DNA of 64,000 nt from Opitutales bacterium (GTDB lineage: Bacteria; Verrucomicrobiota; Verrucomicrobiia; Opitutales; Coraliomargaritaceae). Positions 21,235-29,941 of this stretch are shown here, one piece after another. The stretch is from contig JANQXM010000033.1 in assembly GCA_030729385.1 (NCBI GenBank), positions 1 through 64,000 on the forward strand. Reading direction: 5' to 3'. The first letter of the stretch is position 1; every line of letters begins with the position of its first letter. A model generated the notes under the pieces. The model made no database searches. It was not told the DNA's origin and was given only the letters and a program-made list of their open reading frames with translations. The translations under genes and the position numbers were made by a program.

Positions 21235-21334
<100 letters not shown>

Positions 21335-21341
21335 AGAACAT

Positions 21342-21382
21342 AAAAACAAAATAGGCCCCCGATCTACAATCGGGAGCCTATT
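21342..21382 (-). terminator. Terminator of tRNA-Met
   Basis: AATAGGC (21350-21356) with GCCTATT (21376-21382) and CCCGA (21358-21362) with TCGGG (21370-21374) make a long stem. On the minus strand it is followed by TTGTTTTTA. Confidence 0.8.
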
Positions 21383-21388
21383 AAAAAA

Positions 21389-21463
<75 letters not shown>

Positions 21464-21545
21464 GAATAAGAAAGAGCGTAGGAAAAGGTTACCAAACGCC
21501 AAGTCAAGCGAAGATTGGTTTCTAACGACAACTTTGGAAGAAAGT

Positions 21546-21580
21546 AAAAAACCGCCCCAGATATGCTCCGAGACGGTTTT
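21546..21580 (-). terminator. Terminator of tRNA-Cys
   Basis: AAAACCG (21548-21554) pairs with CGGTTTT (21574-21580). On the minus strand the stem ends in a run of six T. Confidence 0.7.
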
Positions 21581-21586
21581 AAAAAG

Positions 21587-21660
<74 letters not shown>

Positions 21661-21861
21661 TTGTAAATAACAATGGCGCAAGTAATTGCAGGAAGCGCCT
21701 GAAATCAAGTGAAATTTCATCATTCATCAAGTAATCTGCGCCACCCCAGCCTTCTCTGATGCATTCAAATCGACTACGGAGCATGGCTTGAGTGAGTTTT
21801 TGATTTATTTGCCCACCATTCTCTGCAAGTTTCATGCACCTAACATCATTGCCAATCCGAC

Positions 21862-22152
21862 ATGACTTCAAAATCCTCTCGCTCTAGCCGTAGCTCTAGC
21901 TCACGAACCAAATCTAGCCGGTCCTCCAGCGCTAAATTCATCCCGAATTTGACCCAAATCAACACCGCTGCGAAGGACCTACCCGATCCAGAAATCTGGC
22001 CGGAAGATACTTTTCTCTGCCCAGTCATGGTAAATGAAAAACAAAAAGCGGTGGAGTTCAGCCGTATCCAGATCACACGCGGCAGCACACGCCCGTATCG
22101 CTGGATTTACGAAGGAAAAGTGCTGATTCGAAATCGGGACGTGTCAGAGTGA
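21862..22152 (+). CDS. Small protein with Ser/Arg-rich N-terminus
   Basis: This 96-residue protein has no recognised function. Residues 1-25 are almost only Ser, Arg, Lys and Thr, as in an RS domain. Residues 26-96 look folded, with PDPEIWPEDTFLCPVM, then a strand-rich part with RIQITRGSTRPYRWIYEG. The O-antigen ligase-like protein at 36666-39194 has a similar Ser/Arg-rich start, so this may be a lineage-specific tail. It is transcribed away from the tRNAs with no partner nearby. Confidence 0.6.
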   Translation: MTSKSSRSSRSSSSRTKSSRSSSAKFIPNLTQINTAAKDLPDPEIWPEDTFLCPVMVNEKQKAVEFSRIQITRGSTRPYRWIYEGKVLIRNRDVSE

Positions 22153-22333
22153 CTTCTCGCGGCACAGCGAGTTTAGCCGCCTAAATTAGGCGACCAAGAT
22201 AGGTCCGCGGTTCGGGCTAATAGCGGCGTTTCTGCCGAAATCGCGATTGACCTTCGGAACGGTTTTTCTTAGGATAGCTTCAGCGCGAAAGCAAAGCACT
22301 GAAGTATCTATCCACCCCGAACCCCCAGATGTC
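22153..22333. other. Leader region with a perfect palindrome
   Basis: These 181 bases hold CGCCTAAATTAGGCG (22178-22192), a perfect 15-bp palindrome, and a GCTTCAG...CTGAAG stem closer to the monooxygenase start. No T-run follows the first, so it is not an obvious terminator. Function unknown. Confidence 0.4.
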
Positions 22334-23599
22334 ATGTTCAATCACAAATCAGTCGATATCGCAGTCCTTGGCGCTGGCCCCGTCGGACTAACTGCCGCCC
22401 ATACCCTTGCCGATGAAGGCATGGATTTTGTTCTCCTCGACCGAGAAAAAAGAGCCAATATCCACAGCTACGCATTGGCTCTGCACCCCGAGACACTGGA
22501 ACTACTTGATACGCTCGGCATCATCGATCCGATCTTGAAGAATGCGCACCGCATTCGACGATCGACAATATTTGACAACACACAGAAGCAACGTGCAGTC
22601 ATCGATTATGGTGAGTTGCCTGTGAAGTATCCGTTCCTTGCGGTGATTGGGCAAAACGAGTTGGAAGACATCTTGGTCAAAACCTTGGCAGATAAAGGTC
22701 ACCACCCTCTGTGGAGGCACCGCGCCCGCTGTATCGAACCGAACCCAGACCATGTCGCATTCACCGTCGACCGATTGACTGAGGGTATGACTGGCTATGC
22801 CGTCGCTCATATGGAAACGGAGATCGACAAGATCTTCGAATATAAAGCGAACTACCTCATTGCCGCAGATGGTTACAATTCGATGGCACGCCGTGCCGCG
22901 GGGATCATCTACCCGGAAATCGCACGCAGCATGGACTACGCGATTTTTGAGTTTGAGACCAATGCACGGTTATTGACGGAAATGCGGATGATCGTGGAGA
23001 CCAACAAAACGCACATCTACTGGCCACTGGGTGATGGTCGGTGTCGTTTCAGTTTCCAAATGAAACCTGGGTTTGCTAAACATTCGTCGTTCAATAAAGA
23101 CCATGAATTGATGGACCACAAAGCGCAACATGCGCCGGAGCTAAGCAACATGCACCTCGATCACTTGTTAGAAAAACACGCCCCTTGGTTTGTCGGCTCT
23201 TCAAGCGACGTGAAATGGCGAGCCATGGTGCACTTCGAAAAACACCTCGCCGATCAGTTCGGCAAGGATCGCATTTGGCTCGCTGGCGACGCCGCCCACA
23301 TGGCACCTCCCGCAGGTATTCTCAGCATGAATGTCGGCATGCACGAAGCCGCCGATCTAGCCAAACGCTTGTGCACAGACGATAGTGACGACGTGCGTCA
23401 ATTCCGCCTACACGCCTACAATGCTGATAGGATGGGTGAATGGCAGCGCCTGCTCGACATGAACCACCATGTCATAGGACACGATGCCACCGCCGCTTGG
23501 CTACTCGAACACCGAGAGAATGTCATCGGGAATATCCCCGCTTCAGGTGAATCACTCGCCGCCGTGCTCAAACAGTTACACCTGACCGAAGCCGCTTAA
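22334..23599 (+). CDS. FAD-dependent monooxygenase (PHBH/UbiH-like)
   Basis: The 421-residue flavoprotein has the Rossmann FAD motif GAGPVG near residues 11-16 (AVLGAGPVGLTAAHTL). It also has the class A monooxygenase GD motif WLAGDAAHMAPPAG, in which Asp binds the FAD ribityl chain. Such enzymes hydroxylate aromatic or polyketide substrates with NAD(P)H and oxygen. The substrate is unknown and no aromatic pathway is adjacent. The ATG at 22334 was chosen because MFNHKSVDIAVLGAG gives a normal N-terminus; an open upstream stretch of 29 codons lacks similarity. Its stop overlaps that of the converging pseudouridine synthase by 4 bp. Confidence 0.82.
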   Translation: MFNHKSVDIAVLGAGPVGLTAAHTLADEGMDFVLLDREKRANIHSYALALHPETLELLDTLGIIDPILKNAHRIRRSTIFDNTQKQRAVIDYGELPVKYPFLAVIGQNELEDILVKTLADKGHHPLWRHRARCIEPNPDHVAFTVDRLTEGMTGYAVAHMETEIDKIFEYKANYLIAADGYNSMARRAAGIIYPEIARSMDYAIFEFETNARLLTEMRMIVETNKTHIYWPLGDGRCRFSFQMKPGFAKHSSFNKDHELMDHKAQHAPELSNMHLDHLLEKHAPWFVGSSSDVKWRAMVHFEKHLADQFGKDRIWLAGDAAHMAPPAGILSMNVGMHEAADLAKRLCTDDSDDVRQFRLHAYNADRMGEWQRLLDMNHHVIGHDATAAWLLEHRENVIGNIPASGESLAAVLKQLHLTEAA

Positions 23600-24576
23600 T
23601 CACTCAGACGCTGCTCGAGTTGCTGCATATCACCTGGAATACGCGATTCGAAGCGGATATAACGTCCATCATCGGGGTGCTTGATGCCAATCGTCGCCGC
23701 ATGAAGCGCTTGGCGCTTAAACTGATACGGTAGCTTCGCGCCCTTTTTCTTCACCGCTTTTTGCGTGCCCTCGTGATAAGATCGATCCCCGAGCAGCGCC
23801 ATGTCATGTGCAGCTGCTTGAATGCGGATCTGGTGCTTCAAACCTGTCTCCAAGCGAATGCGCAGCTTGCTGACGTGGTGACGCTCAAAAACCTGTTCAA
23901 CGGCGTAGTGCGTGACTGCTTCCACGGCGCCCTCGGTGTCAGGCTCGACGATGGTTTGATTATAACCGGATTCATCGAGCAGCATGTGGTTACGCCAAGT
24001 GCCTTCAGGTGTGGGTGCGTCGCCGTCAGCATAGGCAATGTATTCACGAAGGAAATCGTGACTGCGAAGCTGCTGAATCAAGGAATGACGCGCAGTGTCA
24101 TTCATCGCGATACACAGTAGACCGCTGGTATATTGGTCGAGACGGTGGACTGGCAGCGGTTTCACCTTGTCAGCCTTACCAAAAAAGCTGCGACGAGTCG
24201 CCTCACCACGCGGGTCATTCAAATAATTCGCCAACACTTCTATCGCAGAAATACCATCTTGCCCATCACTCGGAACAGATAAAAGGCCAGCTTCTTTGTC
24301 GATAATTGCGAGTGATGCATCTAAATGCACCAAAACTACTTTTGGATGAATGCGCTTACGATGCCCCCAATTACTCGGTGCTTTATCAGGCGCACCCATC
24401 GTGAAACGATCGCCGGGATCGGCCATACGGAGGCCCGCTTTTGTCACAACGGCACCATCTAGGCAAAAGCGCCCAGCCACGAACCACTCTTTGATCCGCT
24501 TGCGCGGGGAATCGGGACACAGGCGCACCGCCCATTCCAACAATGTTTTTTCTTCGGGTGCTTCTTCGGGATGCAT
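23596..24576 (-). CDS. Pseudouridine synthase, RluA family
   Basis: The 326-residue enzyme should isomerise uridines in rRNA or tRNA to pseudouridine. An S4-like N-terminal domain (about 1-80, RKRIKEWFVAGRFCLDG) precedes the catalytic domain. The catalytic Asp lies in VHRLDQYTSGLLCIA, and LETGLKHQIRIQAA is the conserved substrate-binding motif (RTHQIR in many relatives). The ATG at 24576 is preceded by GAGG eight bases upstream; a TTG at 24612 would add 12 residues but has no ribosome site. The exact target cannot be named. Confidence 0.85.
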   Translation of the reverse strand: MHPEEAPEEKTLLEWAVRLCPDSPRKRIKEWFVAGRFCLDGAVVTKAGLRMADPGDRFTMGAPDKAPSNWGHRKRIHPKVVLVHLDASLAIIDKEAGLLSVPSDGQDGISAIEVLANYLNDPRGEATRRSFFGKADKVKPLPVHRLDQYTSGLLCIAMNDTARHSLIQQLRSHDFLREYIAYADGDAPTPEGTWRNHMLLDESGYNQTIVEPDTEGAVEAVTHYAVEQVFERHHVSKLRIRLETGLKHQIRIQAAAHDMALLGDRSYHEGTQKAVKKKGAKLPYQFKRQALHAATIGIKHPDDGRYIRFESRIPGDMQQLEQRLSD

Positions 24577-24786
24577 CCAATAGACCTCGTCGATTAGACG
24601 CGCTGTGCGCAAGCTCTTTCATACCTGCTACTTTCCTGCTACATGCCCCTAACCAACAATCGGGCATTGCTTTAATAGGCATATCGAGTCATTTCACACG
24701 TGTGTGACATAGGCCTCGCCACGTGCATATAACTATAGAGAATCCATTTTGAACGAATTTAAGTCCCGAACTCCAATTGAAATCAC

Positions 24787-25767
24787 ATGAGAACCGGTAA
24801 AGAACTAATTTTAGCCACTAAAGAATATGCGAAGGACAACACAGCGAAAAGCTGGTGGGCCGTTCTCTCAACCACACTACTCATCCTGCTCGTCGCAGGT
24901 GGCACGCTTTACAATATACACTGGATCGCTCAATTTGCCTGCTCGATTCTACTCGGTCTACTCATGGTGCGCTTGTTCGTCATCTACCACGATCATCAGC
25001 ATAATGCGATTTTGACGAAATCCAAAGCGGCAAAAGTGTTTATGCAGGCTTGGGGCATCATCGCGATCACACCTACCAGCATCTGGACGCACTCGCACAA
25101 CCATCACCACAACCACAATTCTAAGCTGCGCAGCGCCCACATTGGGTCCTACCCGGTGATGACCAAAGAGCGCTATCTACGCGCCTCTCGCAAAGAACGC
25201 ATCCAATACCTCGCGATGCGCCACCCGCTCACTATACTCTTCGGCTACTTTTCCATTTTTCTGGTTGGCATGTGCATCGTGCCCGCGCTTACCGACACCA
25301 AAGACCACAAAGACTCCGCCCTCTCATTGATCCTGCATATCGCGCTCTACGCATTTGTGGTGACTACCTTTGGATGGGCCACGGCGCTCTTTGCCATCTT
25401 CATCCCCTACTTTATCGCCTGCGCTATGGGCTCCTACCTCTTCTATGCGCAGCATAATTTCCCAACAGTCGTCTTCAAAGAAAACAACGGCTGGACCTAC
25501 GAAGGTGCCGCACTCGAATCTTCCAGCTTTTGCAAGATGAGCCCGATCATGCACTACTTCACTGGCAACATCGGCTATCACCATATTCATCACCTGAATT
25601 CAAAGATCCCCTTTTACCGCCTGCCGGAAGTTTACTCCAAAATGCCGGAACTACAGGATGCCAAGACGACGACACTCAACCCGATTGAAGTGCTCCGTTG
25701 CCTCCATTTGAAAGTATGGGACGGCGATAAACAAAAACTCGTGCCACTAAAAGAACTGGCTGCTTAA
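24787..25767 (+). CDS. Membrane fatty acid desaturase
   Basis: The 326-residue integral membrane protein has the three histidine clusters that hold the di-iron centre: HDHQH near 69-73, HNHHHNH near 104-110, and HHIHH near 266-270. Hydrophobic helices flank them (about 24-62, 140-165, 180-220). It probably introduces a double bond into membrane acyl chains using oxygen, which implies an aerobic host. The subtype (delta-9 or delta-12) cannot be fixed. The next gene starts 18 bp downstream on the same strand. Confidence 0.88.
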   Translation: MRTGKELILATKEYAKDNTAKSWWAVLSTTLLILLVAGGTLYNIHWIAQFACSILLGLLMVRLFVIYHDHQHNAILTKSKAAKVFMQAWGIIAITPTSIWTHSHNHHHNHNSKLRSAHIGSYPVMTKERYLRASRKERIQYLAMRHPLTILFGYFSIFLVGMCIVPALTDTKDHKDSALSLILHIALYAFVVTTFGWATALFAIFIPYFIACAMGSYLFYAQHNFPTVVFKENNGWTYEGAALESSSFCKMSPIMHYFTGNIGYHHIHHLNSKIPFYRLPEVYSKMPELQDAKTTTLNPIEVLRCLHLKVWDGDKQKLVPLKELAA

Positions 25768-25785
25768 GTTAAAAACTCCAGCAAG

Positions 25786-27183
25786 ATGCAGTGGTTCAAA
25801 AAACTGACGCTCACATGCGCTCTATGCGCCCTCATCCAAGCAACGGGGTTTGGTATTTCCTTATCCAATAAAGACGGCCGCGTCATCGAAGTCGAACTAC
25901 TGGAAATTCAATCGACTCAAATTAAAATCCGTTTAGCAAACGGACAAGCTATCTGGTATGACCGCGCGCTCCTCTCAGCTGAGAGCCAAGCAACCATCGC
26001 TCAACAGAAAGACGCCGAGCGCGATCAATACCGTGCCATCAACGAGCTGCTAGGCATCCCACTTTTCAACGACAGTCAGCTCTGGGACGACACTGCTAAT
26101 GCAGTCGCTGAAAGACTCGGCTGGCGCCTAGAATCGAAAACCGACAGCCAATCCAGCTACCGCACATACCCAAAACCGGATTACCGCATACTTTCCAGCC
26201 GCCCCTACTCTGCTGTGCTCTACGGCGAGAATGACCGCGCCCAACATCTAAGTATCGTCTTTGCCAACAAAGGTGACTTCAAATTCAGCGAGACACCCAC
26301 CGAAAGTGAAATCCGAGCCATGGAGTCCGCCATCGATGACGACGCCAAACGCATCGAATCGCTCCTCAGTAAAACACTCGGCTCGCCCGATCGCCAACAA
26401 TTCGGCGCAGGTCGTGGCATCAAACAATTGATCGAACGCTGGGACTGGAAAGGACACGCCTTCCTCCTCGCCTCGCAGGACGGCGAATACGTCAGCCTTA
26501 AGATCATGACCGCCGAGGCAGCCGACAACAAAGGTCGCGCCGCAAAACTATCCGACGCCGCACTGCGCGGGCTCACCACCGAGAACATCATCACCCGTCC
26601 CAACGGTGACGTCTTGGTCGGCAATATCCCGATGGTCAATCAAGGTCCGAAAGGCTACTGCGTCCCCGCCACCTTCGAACGCTACCTCCGCTATATGCAG
26701 ATCCCCGCCGACATGTATATCCTCGCGATGGCAGGTCAAACCAGCGTCGGCGGCGGCACCAGCCTCAGCGCCATCATCAGTTCGATCGATGGCTACATCG
26801 CCTCTCAAAGCCGGTCGATGAAACAGGAACGCCAAGAAATTAAAGTCCGAAATATTCAAAAGCATATCGATAAAGGCCTCCCCATTATCTGGACACTATT
26901 CTCAACAAAAGAATACAACGACATCGCCAATCAACGCACCAAGGACCGCCGCGATGTGACCGACTGGGAGCAATGGACCGATCAAATCAAATCCGAAACC
27001 CGCGGCATTGAACTACAAAAAGACTACACTACCGCGCACGCTTGCATGATTATTGGCTACAACAAAGACACCAACGAAATCGCTGTCAGCGACTCGTGGG
27101 GACCATCTTATCAGGAGCGTTGGATCTCAGCCGAACTAGCCGAGCAAGTCTCACAAGGCTCGGTCTACATCATCGGATTTTAG
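25786..27183 (+). CDS. Secreted protein with C39-like peptidase domain
   Basis: The 465-residue precursor has a signal peptide (about 1-22). A small SLA1-homology/SH3-like beta segment follows (SNKDGRVIEVELLEI to ANGQAIWYDRALL, about 26-64), a combination common in Verrucomicrobiota and Planctomycetota. The C-terminal third is a papain-like C39-type domain: PMVNQGPKGYCVPATFER gives Cys292, TTAHACMIIGY gives His418, and AVSDSWGPSY gives Asp436. All three catalytic residues are in place. The target is unknown; no ABC exporter or leader peptide is next to it, so it is unlikely to be a bacteriocin processor. Confidence 0.75.
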   Translation: MQWFKKLTLTCALCALIQATGFGISLSNKDGRVIEVELLEIQSTQIKIRLANGQAIWYDRALLSAESQATIAQQKDAERDQYRAINELLGIPLFNDSQLWDDTANAVAERLGWRLESKTDSQSSYRTYPKPDYRILSSRPYSAVLYGENDRAQHLSIVFANKGDFKFSETPTESEIRAMESAIDDDAKRIESLLSKTLGSPDRQQFGAGRGIKQLIERWDWKGHAFLLASQDGEYVSLKIMTAEAADNKGRAAKLSDAALRGLTTENIITRPNGDVLVGNIPMVNQGPKGYCVPATFERYLRYMQIPADMYILAMAGQTSVGGGTSLSAIISSIDGYIASQSRSMKQERQEIKVRNIQKHIDKGLPIIWTLFSTKEYNDIANQRTKDRRDVTDWEQWTDQIKSETRGIELQKDYTTAHACMIIGYNKDTNEIAVSDSWGPSYQERWISAELAEQVSQGSVYIIGF

Positions 27184-27240
27184 GCTAAGTATTACGCTAA
27201 GTCGAATGGCGCTAACTTAAGAATATGTTTGGTGAAAAGC

Positions 27241-27323
27241 TGGAGGGTTGCGCTCCGTCGCAACCGCCGATAGTTCGAAGCGTTTAGGCGTTTCTGCGGC
27301 AATGAGCGGAGCATTGCCCTCCA
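27241..27323. repeat. Family A repeat, two-hairpin copy
   Basis: The left hairpin has stem GGTTGCG/CGCAACC around CTCCGT (27246-27265). The right hairpin has stem GGCAATG (27298-27304) with CATTGCC (27312-27318). The ends TGGAGGG and CCCTCCA are inverted. It lies between two convergent genes. Confidence 0.85.
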
Positions 27324-27377
27324 AATAAAGTTACATATCTCATCTCGATAAAGTTGCTTAAGTTAGCGCCATTCACG

Positions 27378-28097
27378 CTAAGTCACGACATACTCCACAG
27401 GCTCCTCTTCGTCGCCAGCCGTGCCTATGCGACGATCTGCGACATAGAGCATATAGGCCGCACGCTTCGCACGTGCATGGACTTTAGCCGGCACAGCCTG
27501 CACCTTAAAGCCGACCCGCTTCAGTCGCTGTTCAAATGAAACATCCTGCTTCGCCGACCAAAAAACAGCCCTACCTTCCGGCTTCAAAGCACCCCAGATA
27601 CGTTTCAAACCCGTATTGGAATATAGCGACACATTCGAGTCAGCCACCATCGCGAAAGGACCATTGTCCACATCCACGATAATCGTGTCATAGAGCGCCT
27701 TCGCTTTTTTGATCACGTCGACCACATCGTCGACAAACACATCGACCCCAGCGTTGTCAATCAGCTCGCCATTCAGGTCCTTTAAAAAAGTCTTATTCCA
27801 TTCAATCACTTCCGGCACGAGCTCAGCCACATCGATCAATGCATCCGGACCGACCGCATCGATCACACTGCGCAAAGTAAACCCAAGCCCCAGCCCACCA
27901 ATCAAGATACGCGGAATTTCATCTAGCGGCACGCGCTCGATCCCGAGACTCCCCATCAGCCGCTCCGAAGCACAAGCCTCCGAGTGCATCAGCTCTTGCC
28001 CGTTCACACTCATCGAAAAACTACCATCATGCTCATACAGAGCCATGACAGCACCACCCACGATAGGCGCTTCAGCTAATTTGATTTTTGGTTTCAT
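27378..28097 (-). CDS. Spermidine synthase-like methyltransferase-fold protein
   Basis: The 239-residue protein has a class I SAM-fold core of the spermidine synthase group: ILIGGLGLGFTLRSV as glycine loop, DVAELVPEVIEWN as the acidic strand and YDTIIVDVDNGP at the active-site end. It lacks the canonical GGGDG and catalytic Asp pair of true spermidine synthases, so polyamine synthesis is doubtful. The ATG at 28097 fits the fold (MKPKIKLAEAP); the 23 codons upstream have no similarity. It is divergent from the aminotransferase. Confidence 0.7.
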   Translation of the reverse strand: MKPKIKLAEAPIVGGAVMALYEHDGSFSMSVNGQELMHSEACASERLMGSLGIERVPLDEIPRILIGGLGLGFTLRSVIDAVGPDALIDVAELVPEVIEWNKTFLKDLNGELIDNAGVDVFVDDVVDVIKKAKALYDTIIVDVDNGPFAMVADSNVSLYSNTGLKRIWGALKPEGRAVFWSAKQDVSFEQRLKRVGFKVQAVPAKVHARAKRAAYMLYVADRRIGTAGDEEEPVEYVVT

Positions 28098-28218
28098 GCC
28101 TATGACCTCGTAGATCGCAATAGACTTTGGCAATCGAAAAGCCTCAGACTTCTTTGTGAATAACAATCCCGCAAAATGATTTGCAGGAAAGCGCTGTCGA
28201 GTTGATCGTCTTCACCAC

Positions 28219-29376
28219 ATGACCGCACACAGCTACAATTTCGACACCTGCCCAGACCGCACTGGCTATGGCAGCCTCAAATGGGACAAATACAAAGGCC
28301 GCGACATCCTACCACTTTGGGTCGCAGATATGGACTTCGAGACCGCGCCCGAGATCTTAGTAGGTCTGCAAAAGCGTCTCGATCACGGTATTTTCGGCTA
28401 CACCATCCCATTCGAAGCACCCTCCGAAGCGGTCGTGAACTACCTAAATCGGGCGCATGGCTATAGCGCCAAGGCACATTGGCTCAATTTCCTCCCTGGT
28501 CTCGTGCCGGCGATCAACCTCTGTTGCCACGCCTTCACCGAGCCGGGCGACTCGGTAATGACTGCCACGCCAGTTTACCCGCCATTCATCTCTGCTCCCG
28601 ACTATGCTGGTCGTGAACTGATCAAGGTGCCCCTCTGCCTCAATGCCGACGACCAATGGACGCTCGACATCGAAGCAATGGAAGCTGCGGTCACACCGAA
28701 GACCAAGATTTTCGTGCTTTGCAGCCCGCACAATCCAGTCGGTCGGGTCTTCTCACGCGAAGAGCTCACAGGCATCGCGGACTTCTGCGAGCGCCACGAC
28801 CTCATTCTGATCTCCGACGAAATCCACTGCGATCTCGTATTCGATGAGCAGACCAAGCACATCCTCACATCGACCCTCAACGATACCATCGCCGCGCGCA
28901 CGGTCACACTCATGGCACCGAGCAAGACCTACAACTTACCCGGACTTGCTTGTGCTTTCTCCGTAATCGAAAATCAGGAGCTACGCCTCCAATTTCAAAA
29001 AACAATCCGCGGAATCATCACCGAAGTAAATTGCTTTGGCTACGCGGGATGCGAAGCAGCCTACAACCACGGTGAAGCATGGCGCCTAGAGCTCATCAAG
29101 TATCTCCGCAGCAACTACGATCTGCTCTACAAGTTCATCAACGAGCAAATCCCCGAGATCACTTTCCGTCCGATGCAATCAACCTATCTGGCATGGTTTG
29201 ATGTCGCGAAGCTCGGGCTCGACAACCCTGTCAAGTTTTTCGAAGACCACGGCGTCGGGCTCTCCGATGGCGTTCCATTCGACGGGCATCAACACGTGCG
29301 CCTCAACTTCGGTTGCCCACAAAGCCGCCTCATCGAAGGCCTCGAAAAAATGACTAGCGCAATCAAGCAGCGCTAA
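28219..29376 (+). CDS. MalY/PatB-type PLP aminotransferase
   Basis: The 385-residue fold-type I PLP enzyme starts with DRTGYGSLKWDKY and PLWVADMDFETAP, the signature of the MalY/PatB group that cleaves cystathionine (C-S lyase). The PLP lysine lies in MAPSKTYNLPGL and the cofactor Asp in LISDEIHCDLVF; CSPHNPVGRVF binds the cofactor. The most likely role is cystathionine beta-lyase in methionine synthesis, though relatives also act as regulators. It is followed by a large inverted repeat. Confidence 0.87.
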   Translation: MTAHSYNFDTCPDRTGYGSLKWDKYKGRDILPLWVADMDFETAPEILVGLQKRLDHGIFGYTIPFEAPSEAVVNYLNRAHGYSAKAHWLNFLPGLVPAINLCCHAFTEPGDSVMTATPVYPPFISAPDYAGRELIKVPLCLNADDQWTLDIEAMEAAVTPKTKIFVLCSPHNPVGRVFSREELTGIADFCERHDLILISDEIHCDLVFDEQTKHILTSTLNDTIAARTVTLMAPSKTYNLPGLACAFSVIENQELRLQFQKTIRGIITEVNCFGYAGCEAAYNHGEAWRLELIKYLRSNYDLLYKFINEQIPEITFRPMQSTYLAWFDVAKLGLDNPVKFFEDHGVGLSDGVPFDGHQHVRLNFGCPQSRLIEGLEKMTSAIKQR

Positions 29377-29382
29377 GAAACG

Positions 29383-29467
29383 TTGAACATCGAACGTCCA
29401 ACATCGAACTGCGGCAAAGCCGCATACTCAGGCATTCAACATTCAAAGTTGGACGTTCGATGTTCAA
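29383..29467. repeat. Family C repeat, 20-bp perfect inverted repeat
   Basis: TTGAACATCGAACGTCCAAC (29383-29402) is exactly complementary to 29448-29467. Between the arms is a second small hairpin, GCGGC-AAA-GCCGC (29411-29423). A partial copy is at 20355. It lies between the aminotransferase stop and the S4 gene and may act as a transcript-end structure. Confidence 0.88.
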
Positions 29468-29485
29468 TGTTCCCATTTCAAAGAA

Positions 29486-29866
29486 ATGGATAGCGTTCGT
29501 TTAGACAAATGGCTTTGGGCGGTGCGCTTATATAAGACGCGCACTGATGCCGCTGAAGCTTGCCGTGGTTCGGCAGTGCGCATCAATAACGTCATCGCCA
29601 AGCCATCCGGCAAAGTCCACATCGGCGACACTGTGATCGCACGGACCAAGGCCATCACCAAGACACTCCATGTCGTCGGTCTGACTGAAAAACGAGTCGG
29701 CGCAGCAGCGCTGCCCGAATACTTCGAAGACCGCACTCCAGAGTCCGAATTCGAGGCTGCACGTGAGAAGCAAGCCAACGCCAAGCTTTTTAGCCACAAG
29801 GGCACCGGACGCCCCACCAAAAAGGATCGCCGTGATATCGAAAAGTTAATTGGCCCGGATTTATAA
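29486..29866 (+). CDS. S4-domain RNA-binding protein, Hsp15-like
   Basis: The 126-residue protein has an S4 domain at its start (VRLDKWLWAVRLYKTRTDAA, then RINNVIAKPSGKVHIGD) and a basic C-terminal tail (KGTGRPTKKDRRDIEKL). This is the plan of Hsp15 (HslR), which binds stalled 50S subunits carrying peptidyl-tRNA. The ATG at 29486 directly precedes the S4 motif. The only upstream element is the family C repeat. Confidence 0.85.
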   Translation: MDSVRLDKWLWAVRLYKTRTDAAEACRGSAVRINNVIAKPSGKVHIGDTVIARTKAITKTLHVVGLTEKRVGAAALPEYFEDRTPESEFEAAREKQANAKLFSHKGTGRPTKKDRRDIEKLIGPDL

Positions 29867-29941
29867 TCCGCAGCACGCTTGACCTGCATCTTTTAAACGA
29901 CACTGGCTTGTCTTTAACTTAAACAGTGACAGCCTACTGGC

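Noticed and set aside
26220-26865. Two long antisense frames under the C39-like peptidase gene
   Set aside because: Shadows of the coding strand; no ribosome site and no known motifs.
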